This document shows, in pieces, positions 1 to 10,798 of a stretch of 64,000 nt of DNA (position 1 is the stretch's first letter; each line of letters starts with the position of its first letter). Where the stretch lies: the NCBI GenBank assembly GCA_963855995.1, contig OY979721.1, positions 16,471,893-16,535,892 of the forward strand, in the 5' to 3' direction. This stretch comes from Muricea muricata (taxonomy: Eukaryota > Cnidaria > Anthozoa > Malacalcyonacea > Plexauridae). The notes beneath the pieces were generated by a model. That model was not told the origin of the DNA and searched no databases. It saw nothing but the letters and a program-made list of their open reading frames with translations. The position numbers and the translations under genes are program-made.

Positions 1-235
1 TCACGTTGAATAGTTGACTCAGAGAAAGGATTTCAAATTGGATATCACAGAAAATACAGATCACAGAAATACTTTTAAGTCGATTACTGTAAAGATTGTT
101 GCTATAATTATTAAAATAGCAAGAAAAAAACTCAAAAATGCAAAATAAAAAAAAGAACAAAATTTAACTTAAATCTAGTAAAATTTCAACTGGCACTTTC
201 TTAATTTGCCAAAACTTTATCAGACACCCTGCCTA
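1..235. other. No recognisable feature
   Basis: AT-rich sequence with A-runs. I see no open frame or repeat structure before the minisatellite. Confidence 0.5.
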
Positions 236-239
236 TATA

Positions 240-795
240 CCAATGTTTTAACTGACACCTGAAGCTTTCTGGAAGTAAATACTTCGTCAGCATGTCGAAA
301 GTCTAACTGACAACTTGTGGGCATGTACAGGTCAAAGTCTAACCGACATCTTGTCAACAAGCCAAAAGCCTAACTGATATCTTTTCAACAAGTGAAAAGC
401 CTTACCGACATCTTGTCAACAAGCCAAAAGCCTTACCGGCATCTTGTCAACAAGCCAAAAGCCTAACCAACATCTTTTCAACAAGCCAAAAGCCTAACTG
501 ACATCTTGTCAACAAGCCAAAAACCTAACCGACATCTTGTCAACATGCCAAAAATCTAACTAGGAGCATATCAACATGTCAAAAGTCCATTTCAAAGCTT
601 GTCCACATATCAAAAGACTAACTCAGATCTTATCAACATGTCAAAAGTCTGCTCGAAAACTTGTCAACTAGTCAAAATCCTTACCAACATTTTATAAACA
701 TGCCAAATATTTACCTGACACCTTATCAACACATCAAATATCTAATTCAAAGCTGGTCAATATATCAAAAGGCTAGCCAACATTTTCCCAACAAA
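240..795. repeat. 31-bp minisatellite, about 17-18 degenerate copies
   Basis: A unit of about 31 bp reading roughly AAGCCAAAAGCC, then TAACCGACATCTTGTCAAC, is repeated head to tail. Copies between about 340 and 550 are nearly identical and those on both flanks are increasingly diverged. There are no unique spacers, so this is a minisatellite and not a CRISPR array. Confidence 0.85.
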
Positions 796-799
796 TTAT

Positions 800-1020
800 A
801 TCGTGGAGACTTCAGGCAGTGTGCTACAGAATAGATTTAATAAATTGATGGATTACGCCCCTGATAGAAAGAGAAAAATAGAAACTCAGTCATATGTACA
901 AGTACATTTATCTGAATTTTATTAAATTTAAGAACACGAGATTTCAAGCTTGAAAGCAAACTGAATATTTGTCAAACAACACAACATTTAAAAACTAAAA
1001 CATGCATAGAATAGTTAAGG
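800..1020. other. No recognisable feature
   Basis: AT-rich sequence between the minisatellite and the possible first exon. No open frame or repeat is evident. Confidence 0.4.
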
Positions 1021-1029
1021 GATACTTAC

Positions 1030-1115
1030 GTGTGCAATAATAATTCAATATTGTTGATGACCAACTACACCAGAGCGATTTTCGTTGCACATTTAGATTG
1101 GAGAAGAAGATGACG
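1030..1115 (-). promoter_or_regulatory. Possible minus-strand 5' UTR exon with YY1-like site
   Basis: Read on the minus strand, the sequence has an AAAATGGCGTC motif near 1,105. This resembles the YY1-type AANATGGCG element often placed at transcription starts. About 80 bp downstream comes a strong splice donor (CAC|GTAAGTATC, intron starting near 1,029). The ATG inside the motif opens only an 8-codon frame. A first non-coding exon of a gene lying off the left edge would fit, but nothing else supports it. Confidence 0.2.
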
Positions 1116-1492
1116 CCATTTTGATTCTCGACAACGTCGTACTTAGCTTCGCGATTCTTCTCCATTTCTTCGTCGTTTTAGCTCCAATTTGCCCGTAATC
1201 TCTCCTATGTATCTTCCTCACCATTCGTATACTATAGAATGACATTTATTACGTTTCTTTAGACTTTCTGAACACTTTCAAAATGTTCCTGGGGCAGACA
1301 TAAAAGTCGAAGCTTCTTCTTCGAGTTCCATTAGCAAATGACGTCAGATGAGCATTGTCCGCCAGCAAATACCCGTATGTATAATATTTAATTTTTTTTT
1401 GGGAAGCTGAAAATAAGTTTTTATTGCGCAAACGAAGAGTTTTTTCCATTATTTTCTTACTCAGGTCTATCTTCTACCTCATTACTTCTAGT

Positions 1493-1808
1493 TTACTTTG
1501 TTAATTCGCTCAAAAACGTCTTTAAGGGGCGTTTTTGTAATTTTTTTTTATTTGCATGAAGATGAACAATGAAAGACCCGTTCGAGTTTTCATTGGCAAA
1601 CATCTTTCCCTCCGTGGCCGAGAGGTAAAGGTAACTGTCTTCCCACTTGCTCCCATCGTTTGACTTTAATTTTAAGGTGATCTCGGACCGGTCAAGTCCA
1701 ACTGGCCGGTCTCCGATCCACTCAAAACTCAAGTCAAAACTGGGCGTGGAGTGCAGGAAAACACTAGGCAGTACCGGTAGGCCAAGGAGGGAAACGTTCT
1801 TTGCCTAG
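1493..1808 (-). CDS. Unrecognised open frame, possible terminal exon
   Basis: The minus strand is open for about 105 codons, ending at a stop at 1,493 and preceded by an acceptor-like CACTAG near 1,808. The predicted peptide has mixed, globular-looking composition (stretches such as SFEWIGDRPVGLDRSEITLK and DGSKWEDSYLYLSATEGK) with a lysine-rich end, so it does not look like repeat translation. There is no natural ATG near its start. A TTTATT (AATAAA on the minus strand) lies at about 1,246. I recognise no domain. It may be the last exon of an unknown gene or chance. Confidence 0.22.
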
Positions 1809-1869
1809 TGTTTTTAACTGATATTTGAGCAAATTTCCCTAACATGACTGTTGGGGTCAGGCATTGTAG

Positions 1870-2007
1870 GGTTGGTGCATTGAAGTCTTCTCGCCGTTAT
1901 TTCCCTTCGTTGAAGAAGACAAGTTGTCTTCTTCGAGAAATAGCAACAAGAAGACTTCAAGGCACCACTAAACCACTACACTGTAAAACTACAGTGTAGT
2001 GGTTTAG
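1870..2007. repeat. Nested inverted repeats (foldback)
   Basis: Two hairpins sit side by side. The first pairs TTGAAGTCTTCT near 1,881 with AGAAGACTTCAA near 1,950 and contains an inner GAAGAAGACAA/TTGTCTTCTTC palindrome. The second, 1,968-2,007, has perfect 18-bp arms (CTAAACCACTACACTGTA) around a 4-nt loop. No coding potential. Confidence 0.75.
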
Positions 2008-2039
2008 CTGGCTGAACCACTACACTGTCCCAATTATAT

Positions 2040-2510
2040 ATGGCTGACTTCTTCCTAAAGCTTACGGTACAAACATGGATGGCAAACACTTTGAAGCAAG
2101 TGTTTTTTTTCAGGAAAGAGTCAAAGACGACAAGGATTACTAAAATCAGAGGCGTGTAGTTATGTCTTAAGTTGTTTAGCTATGTTTTATAACGATCTTT
2201 TATGGCGAGGTCTTTGCAGGAAGTCATTAAGCGTGGATTTGCCAACACTTTAAAGCAAGTGCTTTCTTTCAGGAAAGAGTCAAAGACGACAAAGCTTAGT
2301 AAATCAAAGCCGTGTAGTTATGTTTTAAGTTGTTTAGCTATGTTTAACGATCTTTTATGGCGAGGTCTTTGCAAGAAGTCATTAAGACATGGATTTGCAA
2401 ACACTTTAAAGCCTTTAAAGCAAGTGCTTTCAGGAAAGAGTCAAAGACGACAAAGCTTAGTAAATCAAAGCCGTGTAATAATGTTGTAAGTTGTTTAGCT
2501 ATGTTTTACA
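2040..2510 (+). repeat. 155-bp tandem repeat, three units
   Basis: The segment starting AACGATCTTTTATGGCGAGG recurs at 2,191 and 2,346, a period of 155 bp, and a diverged first unit begins near 2,040. Each unit contains GCAAACACTTTAAAGCAAG and AGTCAAAGACGACAAAGC. The apparent 95-codon frame here is a by-product of the repeat. The last units continue into the 733-bp duplication described separately. Confidence 0.85.
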
Positions 2511-2905
2511 GCAAGGTGTTTGCCAGACGTTTGTAACTTTGTCTTTTTTGACTTTTTGTGCGCCTTTCTTCTTTTTTGATCGAGCTTTATATGCCATTGC
2601 GTTCAGTGTGTCCTTGATATAGGAGTCATTTATTTATGGCCTTGGGTTTAATTCCCAAACACTGAATGGCTGTCTTCAGCTCTTTCAACTAATGAGATAA
2701 CATTGCAACAAGATAGCACTCTACGTTGTCACATTGTAACCAATTTCTCAACACGTAACTCAGGCCGAAACAACGACAGACAAACACATAATTTGCTCTG
2801 TAATTTACTTGTGATATAAGCTATAAATACCTGGTTATATTCAAACTGTGCATGAGTAGCAATCTTTCTCGTTGATAGGTTGAAAACTGTTTTGCCCGAA
2901 GAGAT
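2173..2905 (+). repeat. 733-bp direct duplication, left copy
   Basis: This block matches 7,163-7,895 at a constant offset of 4,990 with only scattered substitutions and no indels that I can see. It contains the last two 155-bp units and a segment running through TTATGGCCTTGGGTTTAATT. The two copies bracket LINE remnants and foldback sequence. Confidence 0.85.
2560..2790 (+). repeat. Inverted-repeat arm matching 4,270-4,500
   Basis: The segment containing GCCATTGCGTTCAGTGTG, AGGAGTCATTTATTTATGG and CAAACACTGAATGGCTGT recurs in reverse complement at 4,270-4,500 with a few per cent difference. The same segment occurs a third time in direct orientation at 7,550-7,780. The 1.5 kb between the arms holds a LINE 3' end and short foldback elements, so this may be a decayed composite inverted-repeat element. 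Confidence 0.75.
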
Positions 2906-3144
2906 TTATAGGTTTGTTTTAGAACAATGACATGCACCTACTGTAGGTTACTCTGCAGTTTACTCGTGATATAAGCTATAAATTGAATGGTTATGTCGAG
3001 CTGTGAGTCTCAAACTTTCCTGCATAATGGTAGTGAATTACTATCTTTATGTAAATTCAAACTTTACATAAACAAACAATACCTTGCCAAGTGTTCCTCT
3101 GCACGTTCACACGAGCAAGTTTCCTTGTTGAAAAGCTGGTACGA

Positions 3145-3777
3145 CTAGCTTTTAATTTAATTTACTTTAATTTAATTTATTTTAATTAAATTTAACTTGT
3201 CACATATATACAATCATATATAATAAGTACCAAACAAGTAAAGCATAAAGCACAGTTACATCAACATAAGACAAACAATACAATATGGGAGACAGCATAC
3301 ACAAAGTAGAGTGACAGGAGAAAGGAAGCATAGGATACAAACCGAAGAAGGAGGTTGTAAGCTAGATAAATCCTGAGGGGCCTACGCCCCCTCAGGATTT
3401 ATCTAGCTTACAACCTCCTTCTTCGGTTTGTATCCTATACTTTAATCACAAGGCTTGAATATACTTCATTTAAAGCCCGGAGGTACGTACTATAATAACA
3501 TTGTTTTATACCACTGATGAAGATAAGATTTGAATACAGCTAAAGACGTTGACACGTTGATATGTAGTGGTAGAGTGTTCCAAAGCTCAACCGATCCGAA
3601 GAAGAATGATTTCCTGAAGTAGTCTTGTTTGTGTTTGATTAACAAGTTATAATTATTAGGATCATAATTTCTTGAGTGACATCCTGGTTCAAAGGTCGTA
3701 ATATATTTATTTACGTCAGTAGTGATGATAATACCATACTTCAGCATGAGTTTGAAAACTAGGCTTCTTGTCAAGGA
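3145..3777 (-). mobile_element. LINE 3' end remnant
   Basis: A 94-codon minus-strand frame at 3,490-3,774 ends in the pattern seen at the C-terminus of CR1/L2-type non-LTR retrotransposon proteins: YFRKSFFFGSVELWNTLP, then spacing, then S..VFKSYL. Everything upstream in the element (endonuclease and reverse transcriptase) is absent, so this is a heavily 5'-truncated copy. Its 3' UTR contains the perfect 51-bp hairpin at 3,330-3,438 and ends in a TTAAA-rich tail at about 3,150-3,195. It looks like a different family from the other LINEs in the window, because the 3' ends do not match. Confidence 0.7.
3330..3438. repeat. Perfect 51-bp hairpin
   Basis: The arms 3,330-3,380 and 3,388-3,438 are exact reverse complements over 51 bp, separated by a 7-nt loop (CCTACGC). 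The stem contains CCGAAGAAGGAGG and CTAGATAAATCCTGAGGGG. It lies in the 3' UTR part of the LINE remnant. Confidence 0.95.
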
Positions 3778-3873
3778 AAACTTGTCAAGGAAAACTTGTT
3801 TGTCTGTACAGGGCTTTACTCTGTGAGAAAGCTTGACGCTTGCAGCTTGTAATAACCATGCATTTTATTAGAT

Positions 3874-4210
3874 AAGCCCCGTACGCACGAGCAAGTTTCC
3901 TTGACAAGTTTCTTGACGAGTTCACTTACGCGTGTCTACGACGAACAAGTTTCCATGACAGGCTATTTGTTCCTGTGTGCGCGAAATTTGACAATATTTT
4001 ACAAGGCCGCATGGATTAAGTACGTAAACAAACAATTCCATTGTCAAACGTTCTTTTTTGCAGGTACGCAGGAGCAAGTTTCCTTGTTGAAATCTGGTAA
4101 AACTAGGTTTTGAACCAGGCTCTTTGTCAACGAAATATTGTCATTTTTTCTTCGCGTACACACGAGAAAATAGAACTTGTCAAAGAAAACCTGCCGTCCG
4201 TACGGGGCTT
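3874..4210. mobile_element. 337-bp MITE-like element
   Basis: The ends form a 12-bp terminal inverted repeat, AAGCCCCGTACG at 3,874 and CGTACGGGGCTT ending at 4,210. Inside, CAAGTTTCCTTGACAAGTT near the left end is mirrored by AACTTGTCAAAGAAAACCTG near the right end. There is no credible protein. I could not find a clear target-site duplication. A broken relative lies at 3,060-3,835. Confidence 0.65.
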
Positions 4211-4269
4211 TATACCAGATGTAAACCATTAAATTATGCAAATTTAATCGTAAGTTATGCGTGAAGGCT

Positions 4270-4500
4270 TACAGAATATACTATATATATTGCCTATCGT
4301 TTTTTCGCCGTGAGTTACGTGCTGAGAAATTGGCTACAATGTGACAACGTGGAGTGCCATCTTGTTGCAATGTTGTCTCATTACTTGAAAGAGCTGAACA
4401 CAGCCATTCAGTGTTTGGGAATTAAACCCAAGGCCATAAATAAATGACTCCTATATCAAGGACACTGAACGCAATGGCATAAAAAACTCAATCAAGAAAA
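4270..4500 (-). repeat. Inverted-repeat arm matching 2,560-2,790
   Basis: Reverse complement of the segment at 2,560-2,790. Shared landmarks are AGCCATTCAGTGTTTGGGA, CATAAATAAATGACTCCTAT and ACTGAACGCAATGGCAT. Confidence 0.75.
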
Positions 4501-4849
4501 AGAGGGCCCACGAACAGTCAAAAAAGAGAACAGTTTTGTACACGTCGTTGCTTAAATAGTCGGGGAGGCAGAGGTACAAAAATATATGTTTGCTTACCAT
4601 ACCGAGGGACAATTTCATTTTATGTTTATATTGTACCTTTAGGTCTAATAAATATATTTCTGCATGTTGAACGCGATAAAATTTCTTGTGGGCTCCAGGC
4701 AACACGTTTTTCCCGAAATTTTCTATAAAACTATATTATTGTCAAGAAAGGCGAAATTTCAGATTTATCTCTAGGAAAAACCACTTACCTTATCAAAAAG
4801 GTAATAAAAAATTACATATAACACATTATTATTAAAACTATATTTATTC

Positions 4850-7150
4850 ACGCTTACCCCTTCAGCAATAGCTGATTTCCAAGGGGGGGGCGTGACAATA
4901 AAAAGAAAACTATATACATAAATACAAATAAAGACAGTAAAACTCAAGTACGATGTTAGGATAGACTAATATCAGAAATTAAAGAATTAAAGGTATTTAT
5001 CGATATTGAATTTCTAACTTCCGATGGTAAATTATTCCAAAGTTTTGCACCACTATAACTAATACTTTTTCTCATATATTCAGTTTTAGGCTTTTTCAGA
5101 TAAAACCCATAATCTGAATTACGTAAATTGTAATCATGTTGAGGAGCATTTGGATTTTGAAATGATTCGATTAGAACAGCTGGTGCTTGCCCGTGAATTA
5201 TTCTAAACATGAGTCTGGCTTTCATAACAAGTCTACGTTGCTTCAACGTTTTCCATTGAAGCTCATTTAAGGCTGCTTCCGATTGGCCATGCTCGTTTCT
5301 ATATCCTAATATAACCCTAGCTGCTCTATTTTGGAGTGACTGAAGTCTATTCGAAAGTGTAGCACCAATTGGCTCCCATACAAGGGAGCAGTAATCGAAA
5401 TAAGGTTGAACCAAAGCACAATAGACAGATACAAGTGTTTCACGAGTAACATATGGTTTAAGCTTCCTAATCGCTCCAATACCTGCCGACACTTTTTTAC
5501 ATATTTCGTCCAGATGGATGTCCCATAGTAAACATTGGTCGATTTCAACACCTAAAGATTTTTTGTTTGTCACTCGATTTACAAGTCTATTTGCTATCTG
5601 AATTACAGGATCATTTGTAAGTTTGCTAATCTTTTGTTTACTCCCAATTAATAGGTGTTCGGTTTTGATCAGATTTAGACATAATTTATTTGCTAAAAGC
5701 CACTTTTGAACATTGTTTAAGTCATGATTAATTTTGGATTCAATTTCGGGTAATGCCAAACCAGAGGCAGTGAGAGTAGTGTCATCTGCGAACATTCTTA
5801 CTGTTGATTTTTCAATACAGTTTGGCAAATCGTTTATGTAAATTAAAAACAGAAGAGGCCCCAATATAGACCCTTGGGGAACACCATAATCTATTTTATG
5901 AGGTTTGGATAGATATCCATTGACATAACACCTTTGCAAACGATTTCCCAAATATGAGGTAATAAGATTTAAAGCACATGGTTGCATACCAAGAAAGCTA
6001 AGTTTTCCAATTAAGATTTCATGATTCACAGTGTCAAAAGCTTTTTTTAGATCAAGAAAAACTGCAATGTTGAGCATACCATCATCCATGTTTCTATACC
6101 ATTCATTAGTAGAATGGAGCAATGCGTCAGCTGTTGAGTGCATTGGTCTAAAGCCAAACTGATGTTTGGAATCAGATTATTGTTGTTTAAGTAAGCAAAT
6201 AATTGCTTATGAAGAATTTTTTCAAAGATTTTGCTAATTGCTGACAAAATTGAAATAGGACGATAATTATCGACTATGTTTTTTGGACCAGATTTATGTA
6301 AGGGAATAATTTTAGCAACTTTCCACTCTGTAGGAAATATTTCTGTTTGAATCGAATAATTAAATAGATTTGTTAGAGATTGAGCAATAACAGGGGCAGC
6401 AATTTTTAAAATTTTAGCTGGAATCTTATCAAGACCTGTAGCTTTTGAGGCAGAAATTGAAAGCAACATGTGAAAAACTGTATATTTATCAATAGTTTGG
6501 AAATGAAATGTATCAGTAGTTTTTATCATAAATTCATCATATTTGAAATTACCTTCGCCAACAGAGTTAGCAATCTTAGACCCTACACCTGAGAAGTAAT
6601 CATTGAAGCATTCAGTGACCTCATCAGGCATTACAATATCCTTATCTTCTACTTTAAGATTGAATGTTGTTGGTTTGGACTGATTACGACCCAATATGCT
6701 ATTTATGGTCTTCCAAGCATCTTTTGGGTAATTACTTTTATGAATTAAATTCTTGTAATAAATTTCTTTATCTTTGCGAATGGTACAATTTACTCTATTT
6801 CTGAGTGCTTTGAAAGCATTCCAGTCGATCTCAGATTTGGAAATCATAGCTTTACGTTTAAGACGATCTCTTTCATGAATTAGATTTTTGGTGTTTTTAT
6901 TAATCCAAGGAATATGTCTTTTTGATCTGATTCTTTTAGATTGAACTGGCGCGTGTTTATCAAGAACATTCAGAAAGAGAGTTTTCCAAAGGGACCATCT
7001 TAAATTTATATCAGATTCATGATCGATTAAGTCCCATGGTTGTTTCCAAAGTTCCTCAAGAAATTTGTCACAATTGAAATGCTTGTAATTTCGGATTTCT
7101 ATGCACCTGTGCGAATTAATTTTGACATTTGAATTAATTTTTCTTACCAC
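4850..7150 (-). mobile_element. 5'-truncated LINE (CR1/L2-like), reverse transcriptase region
   Basis: Two overlapping minus-strand frames (7,150-6,047 and 6,143-4,956) together cover the reverse transcriptase of a non-LTR retrotransposon. Upstream come pre-RT motifs (RSKRHIPWINKNTKNLI, YPKDAWKTINSILG). Then follow KATGLDKIPAKILK, the WKVAKIIPLHK and NYRPISIL blocks, FLDLKKAFDTVNHEIL, GVPQGSILGPLLFLIYINDL, the catalytic FADD, and a C-terminal LWNNLPSEVR motif. The N-terminal endonuclease is missing, as is normal for a copy truncated at insertion. One frameshift near 6,150 separates the two frames, so the copy is dead. The 3' UTR ends with a conserved stem-loop at 4,851-4,894. The 5' edge abuts the right copy of the 733-bp duplication. 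Confidence 0.9.
4851..4894 (-). ncRNA. Conserved LINE 3'-terminal stem-loop
   Basis: On the minus strand the sequence folds as an outer stem TCACGC/GCGTGA, a C-rich/G-rich middle helix (CCCCTT with AAGGGG), an unpaired GGAAA and an inner TCAGC-TATT-GCTGA hairpin. The same architecture with different outer base pairs occurs at 60,818-60,865. In LINEs such 3' structures are recognised by the reverse transcriptase. Confidence 0.6.
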
Positions 7151-7162
7151 GTATATGAGGTT

Positions 7163-7895
7163 TGTTTAGCTATGTTTTATAACGATCTTTTATGGCGAGG
7201 TCTTTGCAGGAGGTCATTAAGCATGGATTTGCCAACACTTTAAAGCAAGTGCTTTCTTTCAGGAAAGAGTCAAAGACGACAAAGCTTAGTAAATCAAAGC
7301 CGTGTAGTTATGTTTTAAGTTGTTTAGCTATGTTTAACGATCTTTTATGGCGAGGTCTTTGCAAGAAGTCATTAAGACATGGATTTGCAAACACTTTAAA
7401 GCCTTTAAAGCAAGTGCTTTCAGGAAAGAGTCAAAGACGACAAAGCTTAGTAAATCAAAGCCGTGTAATAATGTTGTAAATTGTTTAGCTATGTTTTACA
7501 GCAAGGTGTTTGCCAGGCGTTTGTAACTTTGTCTTTTTTGACTTTTTGTGCGCCTTTCTTCTTTTTTGATCGAGCTTTATATGCCATTGCGTTCAGTGTG
7601 TCCTTGATATAGGAGTCATTTATTTATGGCCTTGGGTTTAATTCCCAAACACTGAATGGCTGTCTTCAGCTCTTTCAACTAATGAGATAACATTGCAACA
7701 AGATAGCACTCTACGTTGTCACATTGTAACCAATTTCTCAACACGTAACTCAGGCCGAAACAACGACAGACAAACACATAATTTGCTCTGTAATTTACTT
7801 GTGATATAAGCTATAAATACGTGGTTATATTCAAACTGTGCATGAGCAGCAATCGTTTTCGTTTATACGTAGAAAATTGTTTTGCCCGATGAGTA
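7163..7895 (+). repeat. 733-bp direct duplication, right copy
   Basis: Copy of 2,173-2,905 at constant offset 4,990. Similarity ends near 7,895, where the sequence continues into TACATATAACACATTGTTAT. That string is also present in slightly changed form at 4,812, next to the LINE 3' end. Confidence 0.85.
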
Positions 7896-8480
7896 CTACA
7901 TATAACACATTGTTATGGTTACTTTTATTTTTCACATTTTTGTTGAGTTATGAGCATTTGAAACTTATTTTCCGACTAGTGCCCAGGAAATTAGCGCCAT
8001 TTCAGGACACTTTCCCATTTTGAAGCAGCAATAACTCAAAAACGGCTTGAAAAACAAGGATGCCCGTAATGATGTCTTATATGTTGTTTTTTATAAGCTT
8101 TCTTATGATACAAGTTATTTTTCAAATGAGCGAATTTGAAAGTTTACTATTTTTGACCACATAATAGCTTTATAATAAAACTGAAGGAAAACGTGTTGAT
8201 CGAAGTCCACAAGATACATCGGGCCAAACAACATTCAGAATTGTGATATTAGGCATCAAACGGACAACTTAAGAGCAAAATTGATTTGTCCCTCGAGAAG
8301 GTAGGTAAAATTACCTCTGCCTCCCTGACTAAAAACACAACGACACGGCTTTGATTTAGTAAACCTTGCACACCCATGCTTCCTGCCTTATTGCAGACTT
8401 CGCGATAAAATATCGTTAAACATAGCTAAACAACCTAAAACAAGACTACACGGTTTTGATTGTAAAAAAACCGATAGTTT
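7896..8480. repeat. Non-coding repeat sequence with inverted piece of the 155-bp unit
   Basis: No gene is visible. At 8,340-8,460 the sequence carries, in reverse orientation, fragments of the 155-bp unit (ACACGGCTTTGATTTAGTAAA and TAAACATAGCTAAACAAC). The family therefore occurs in both orientations around 7,163-8,460. Confidence 0.6.
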
Positions 8481-8484
8481 TGAT

Positions 8485-9645
8485 CGTTTTCACATAGAAA
8501 GAGCCATTGGGAGGCCAAATGGGTAAAATCATGGGCAAGCTGAAAAATAACTACAATGCATTTCCAGAACTCCAAACTAAGTTTTTTCACAAACAATGCG
8601 TCATTTGGTCATTTTCACCAAGTTTCAATGAACTCCATCACAATTTCCACATTTTAGAATTTCAGGTAAAATTCTGGAACAATTAATAATCAGGAAAAAG
8701 TTACAACAAGAGGTATCTCCCACTAAGCTTTTCCAAATATAACGAGACAAGTTCAAAGTTAGTTTATCCTTAAGAGACCAGTGGTACAATGATGCACGCG
8801 AAATTTCAACTGATTTCGATGCTAAATGCAAACGTTCTGAATAAAGACAGGTAGCAGATAGAAAGAGCCATTGGGAGGCCAAATGGGTAAAATCATGTGC
8901 AAGCTGAAACATAACTATAATGCATTTCCAGAAATCCAAACTAAGTTCTTTCACAAACAATGCGTCATTTGGTCATTTTCACCAAGTTTCAGTGAATTCC
9001 ATCACAATTTTCACATTTTAGAATTTCAGGTAAAATTCTGGAACAATTAATAATCAGGAAAAAGTTACAACAAGACGTATCTACCACTCAGCTTTTCCAA
9101 ATATAATGAGACAAGTGCAAAGTTAGTTCATCCTTAAGAGACCAGTGGCACAGTGATGCGCGCGAAATTTCAACTGATTTCGACGCAAAATGCGAAGGTT
9201 CCGAATCAAGACAGGTAGCACATAGAAAGAGCCATTGGGATGCCAAATGGGTAAAATCATGGGCAAGCTGAAACATAACTATAATGCATTTCCAGAACTC
9301 CAAACTAAGCTTTTTCACAAACAATGCGTCATTTGGTCATTTTCACCAAGTTTCAGTGAATTCCATCACAGTTTAAACATTTTAGAATTTAAGGTGAAAT
9401 TCTGGAACAATTAATAATCAGGAAAAAGTTACAACAAGAGGTATCTCCCACTAAGCTCTTCAAAATATAACGAGACAAGTCCAAAATTAGTTTATCCGTA
9501 AGAGACCAGTGGTACAGTGATGCGTGCGAAATTCCAACTGATTTCAATGCAAAATGCAAAGGTTCTGAATCAAGACAGGTAGAACATAGAAAGGGCATTG
9601 GGATGCCAAATGGGTAAAATCATGGGCAAGCTGAAACATAACAAT
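8485..9645. repeat. 364-bp tandem repeat, left block
   Basis: The landmark GAGCCATTGG recurs at 8,491, 8,865, 9,229 and (as GGGCATTGG) 9,593, giving periods of 374, 364 and 364 bp. Each unit contains AATTCTGGAACAATTAATAA and GCGTCATTTGGTCATTTTC. Minus-strand frames of 69-111 codons recur in each unit, but 364 is not a multiple of three, so the array is not one coding sequence. The array continues after the gypsy insertion at 14,142. Confidence 0.9.
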
Positions 9646-9756
9646 AGTTATGTTTAGTGAATAGACTTTCGATATTTTAAAAATGTTGATCACGTAGGAT
9701 AGCGTAGGAGAAATGGTTGTACGGGATGACGTGAGAACGAGGTGGAGTGTGTATTT
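9646..9756 (+). repeat. 5' LTR, truncated
   Basis: The first 111 bp match the start of the 3' LTR with about five differences by eye. The copy then jumps directly into gag sequence at 9,757, so the rest of the LTR and the primer-binding site are deleted. The terminal T of TG is mutated to A. Confidence 0.85.
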
Positions 9757-10065
9757 CACGCAACGGAATTTCCAAGTTATAAGATCGAACAACAGTCGAC
9801 CACGAGTCCCAGTAATCTAAAGTGCTTGGTGAAGGAAAGCTTCAAAATTATCGAGCAAAATACAGCCGTAATGCGAGAAATGATCTCCGCTTTAAAAGTG
9901 AAGGAAGAACGGGGTGGTTCCCATGGTTACGACAACAACCGGAAATCGACAGGAAATACCGGAAATGCATGCTTTCATTGTGGTAAACTCGGTCATTTCA
10001 TCGCGTCTTGTCTAGAGAAGAAGGAAACGGCGGTCGACTGGCGTGATGGGTCGCACGTCAGTTGA
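9757..10065 (+). pseudogene. gag fragment with nucleocapsid zinc knuckle
   Basis: This is the C-terminal part of gag. It contains one CCHC zinc knuckle of the CX2CX4HX4C type at about 9,966-10,010 (CFHCGKLGHFIASC), which in these elements binds the genomic RNA. Matrix and capsid regions are absent because of the deletion that begins inside the 5' LTR. It ends at a stop at 10,063-10,065, overlapping the protease frame, the usual gag/pol arrangement. Confidence 0.8.
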
Positions 10066-10753
10066 GCAAAATAAGACCCCTGAATCAAAGGAATTTAACA
10101 CGAATGAGAAAGACGGTGTTGTGAGAAGTGTAAGTGTAAGTCCGGAGTCAGCGGTGTTTACGGAAGGTCAGGTTGGTGGAGTTAGTTTAAATATGTTGGT
10201 AGACACTGGGTCGGCTGTGACATTGGTCCATAAACGTGCATGGGAAAAAGTGGCTCCCCGATATGGTCCCCTAGGAGCACAAGGCACCCAAGTAGTTTCG
10301 ACCAATGGTTCTCCTTTAAAGATAGTGGGAATGGTAGATATTGAGATAGCGGTAGCTGGAATCTGCGCAATTCACCCTGTCCTTATAGCTGAAGATATCA
10401 CACATGATTGCCTGTTGGGCGTTGATTTTCTACGAAAGCATGAATGTACTATACGATTTGGAACTAACCATTTACAAACTGAAGCAGGGGGAGTGGGCTC
10501 AACATTGTTCTCTACGCAAGAGAAAGTCTCACAAATATGTCGCGTATCATTGGCAGAAACAGTAGCTATTCCCGGAAGGCACGAGATGATCCTTCCCGCG
10601 AAGATTACCACAGCATCAAAGAGCAAAAGTCCAATAAATTCACCCGGTATTGCTGAACCAAATCTCGCGTTTAAAAGAAAACCAGACATCGCCCTTGCTC
10701 GGAGTATTGTACAACCCCAGAGAAACAAGATAGCGGTGAGAATAGTAAACTAG
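10043..10753 (+). pseudogene. pol: retropepsin-type aspartic protease
   Basis: Contains the catalytic DTGSA motif at about 10,203 and the second conserved block LLGVDFLRKHECTI at about 10,411, the hallmarks of a retroelement protease that processes Gag-Pol. The frame is closed by a TAG at 10,751. That stop lies in the same frame as the following reverse transcriptase, so it appears to be a disabling mutation. Confidence 0.8.
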
Positions 10754-10798
10754 GCACCGACACCTGTTACTCTGTATAAAAACTCGAAAGTTGGAACT

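Larger units (their letters stand above)
3060..3835. mobile_element. Short TIR element interrupted by a LINE
   Basis: Sequence at 3,060-3,150 (with GAGCAAGTTTCCTTGTTGAAA) and at 3,778-3,830 (with AACTTGTCAAGGAAAACTTG and TGTACAGGGCTTTA) matches the left and right parts of the intact element at 3,874-4,210. The intervening 3,150-3,777 is a LINE remnant. This is best read as one copy of that short family broken by the LINE. Confidence 0.5.

Noticed and set aside
290-560. Regular 31-bp repeats resembling a CRISPR array
   Set aside because: The repeats are contiguous with no unique spacers, and the window is eukaryotic with introns throughout. It is a minisatellite.
8625-9598. Repeated minus-strand frames of 69-111 codons
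   Set aside because: They occur once per 364-bp unit of the tandem array. The unit is not a multiple of three and the frames decay between units, so a gene family is unlikely.
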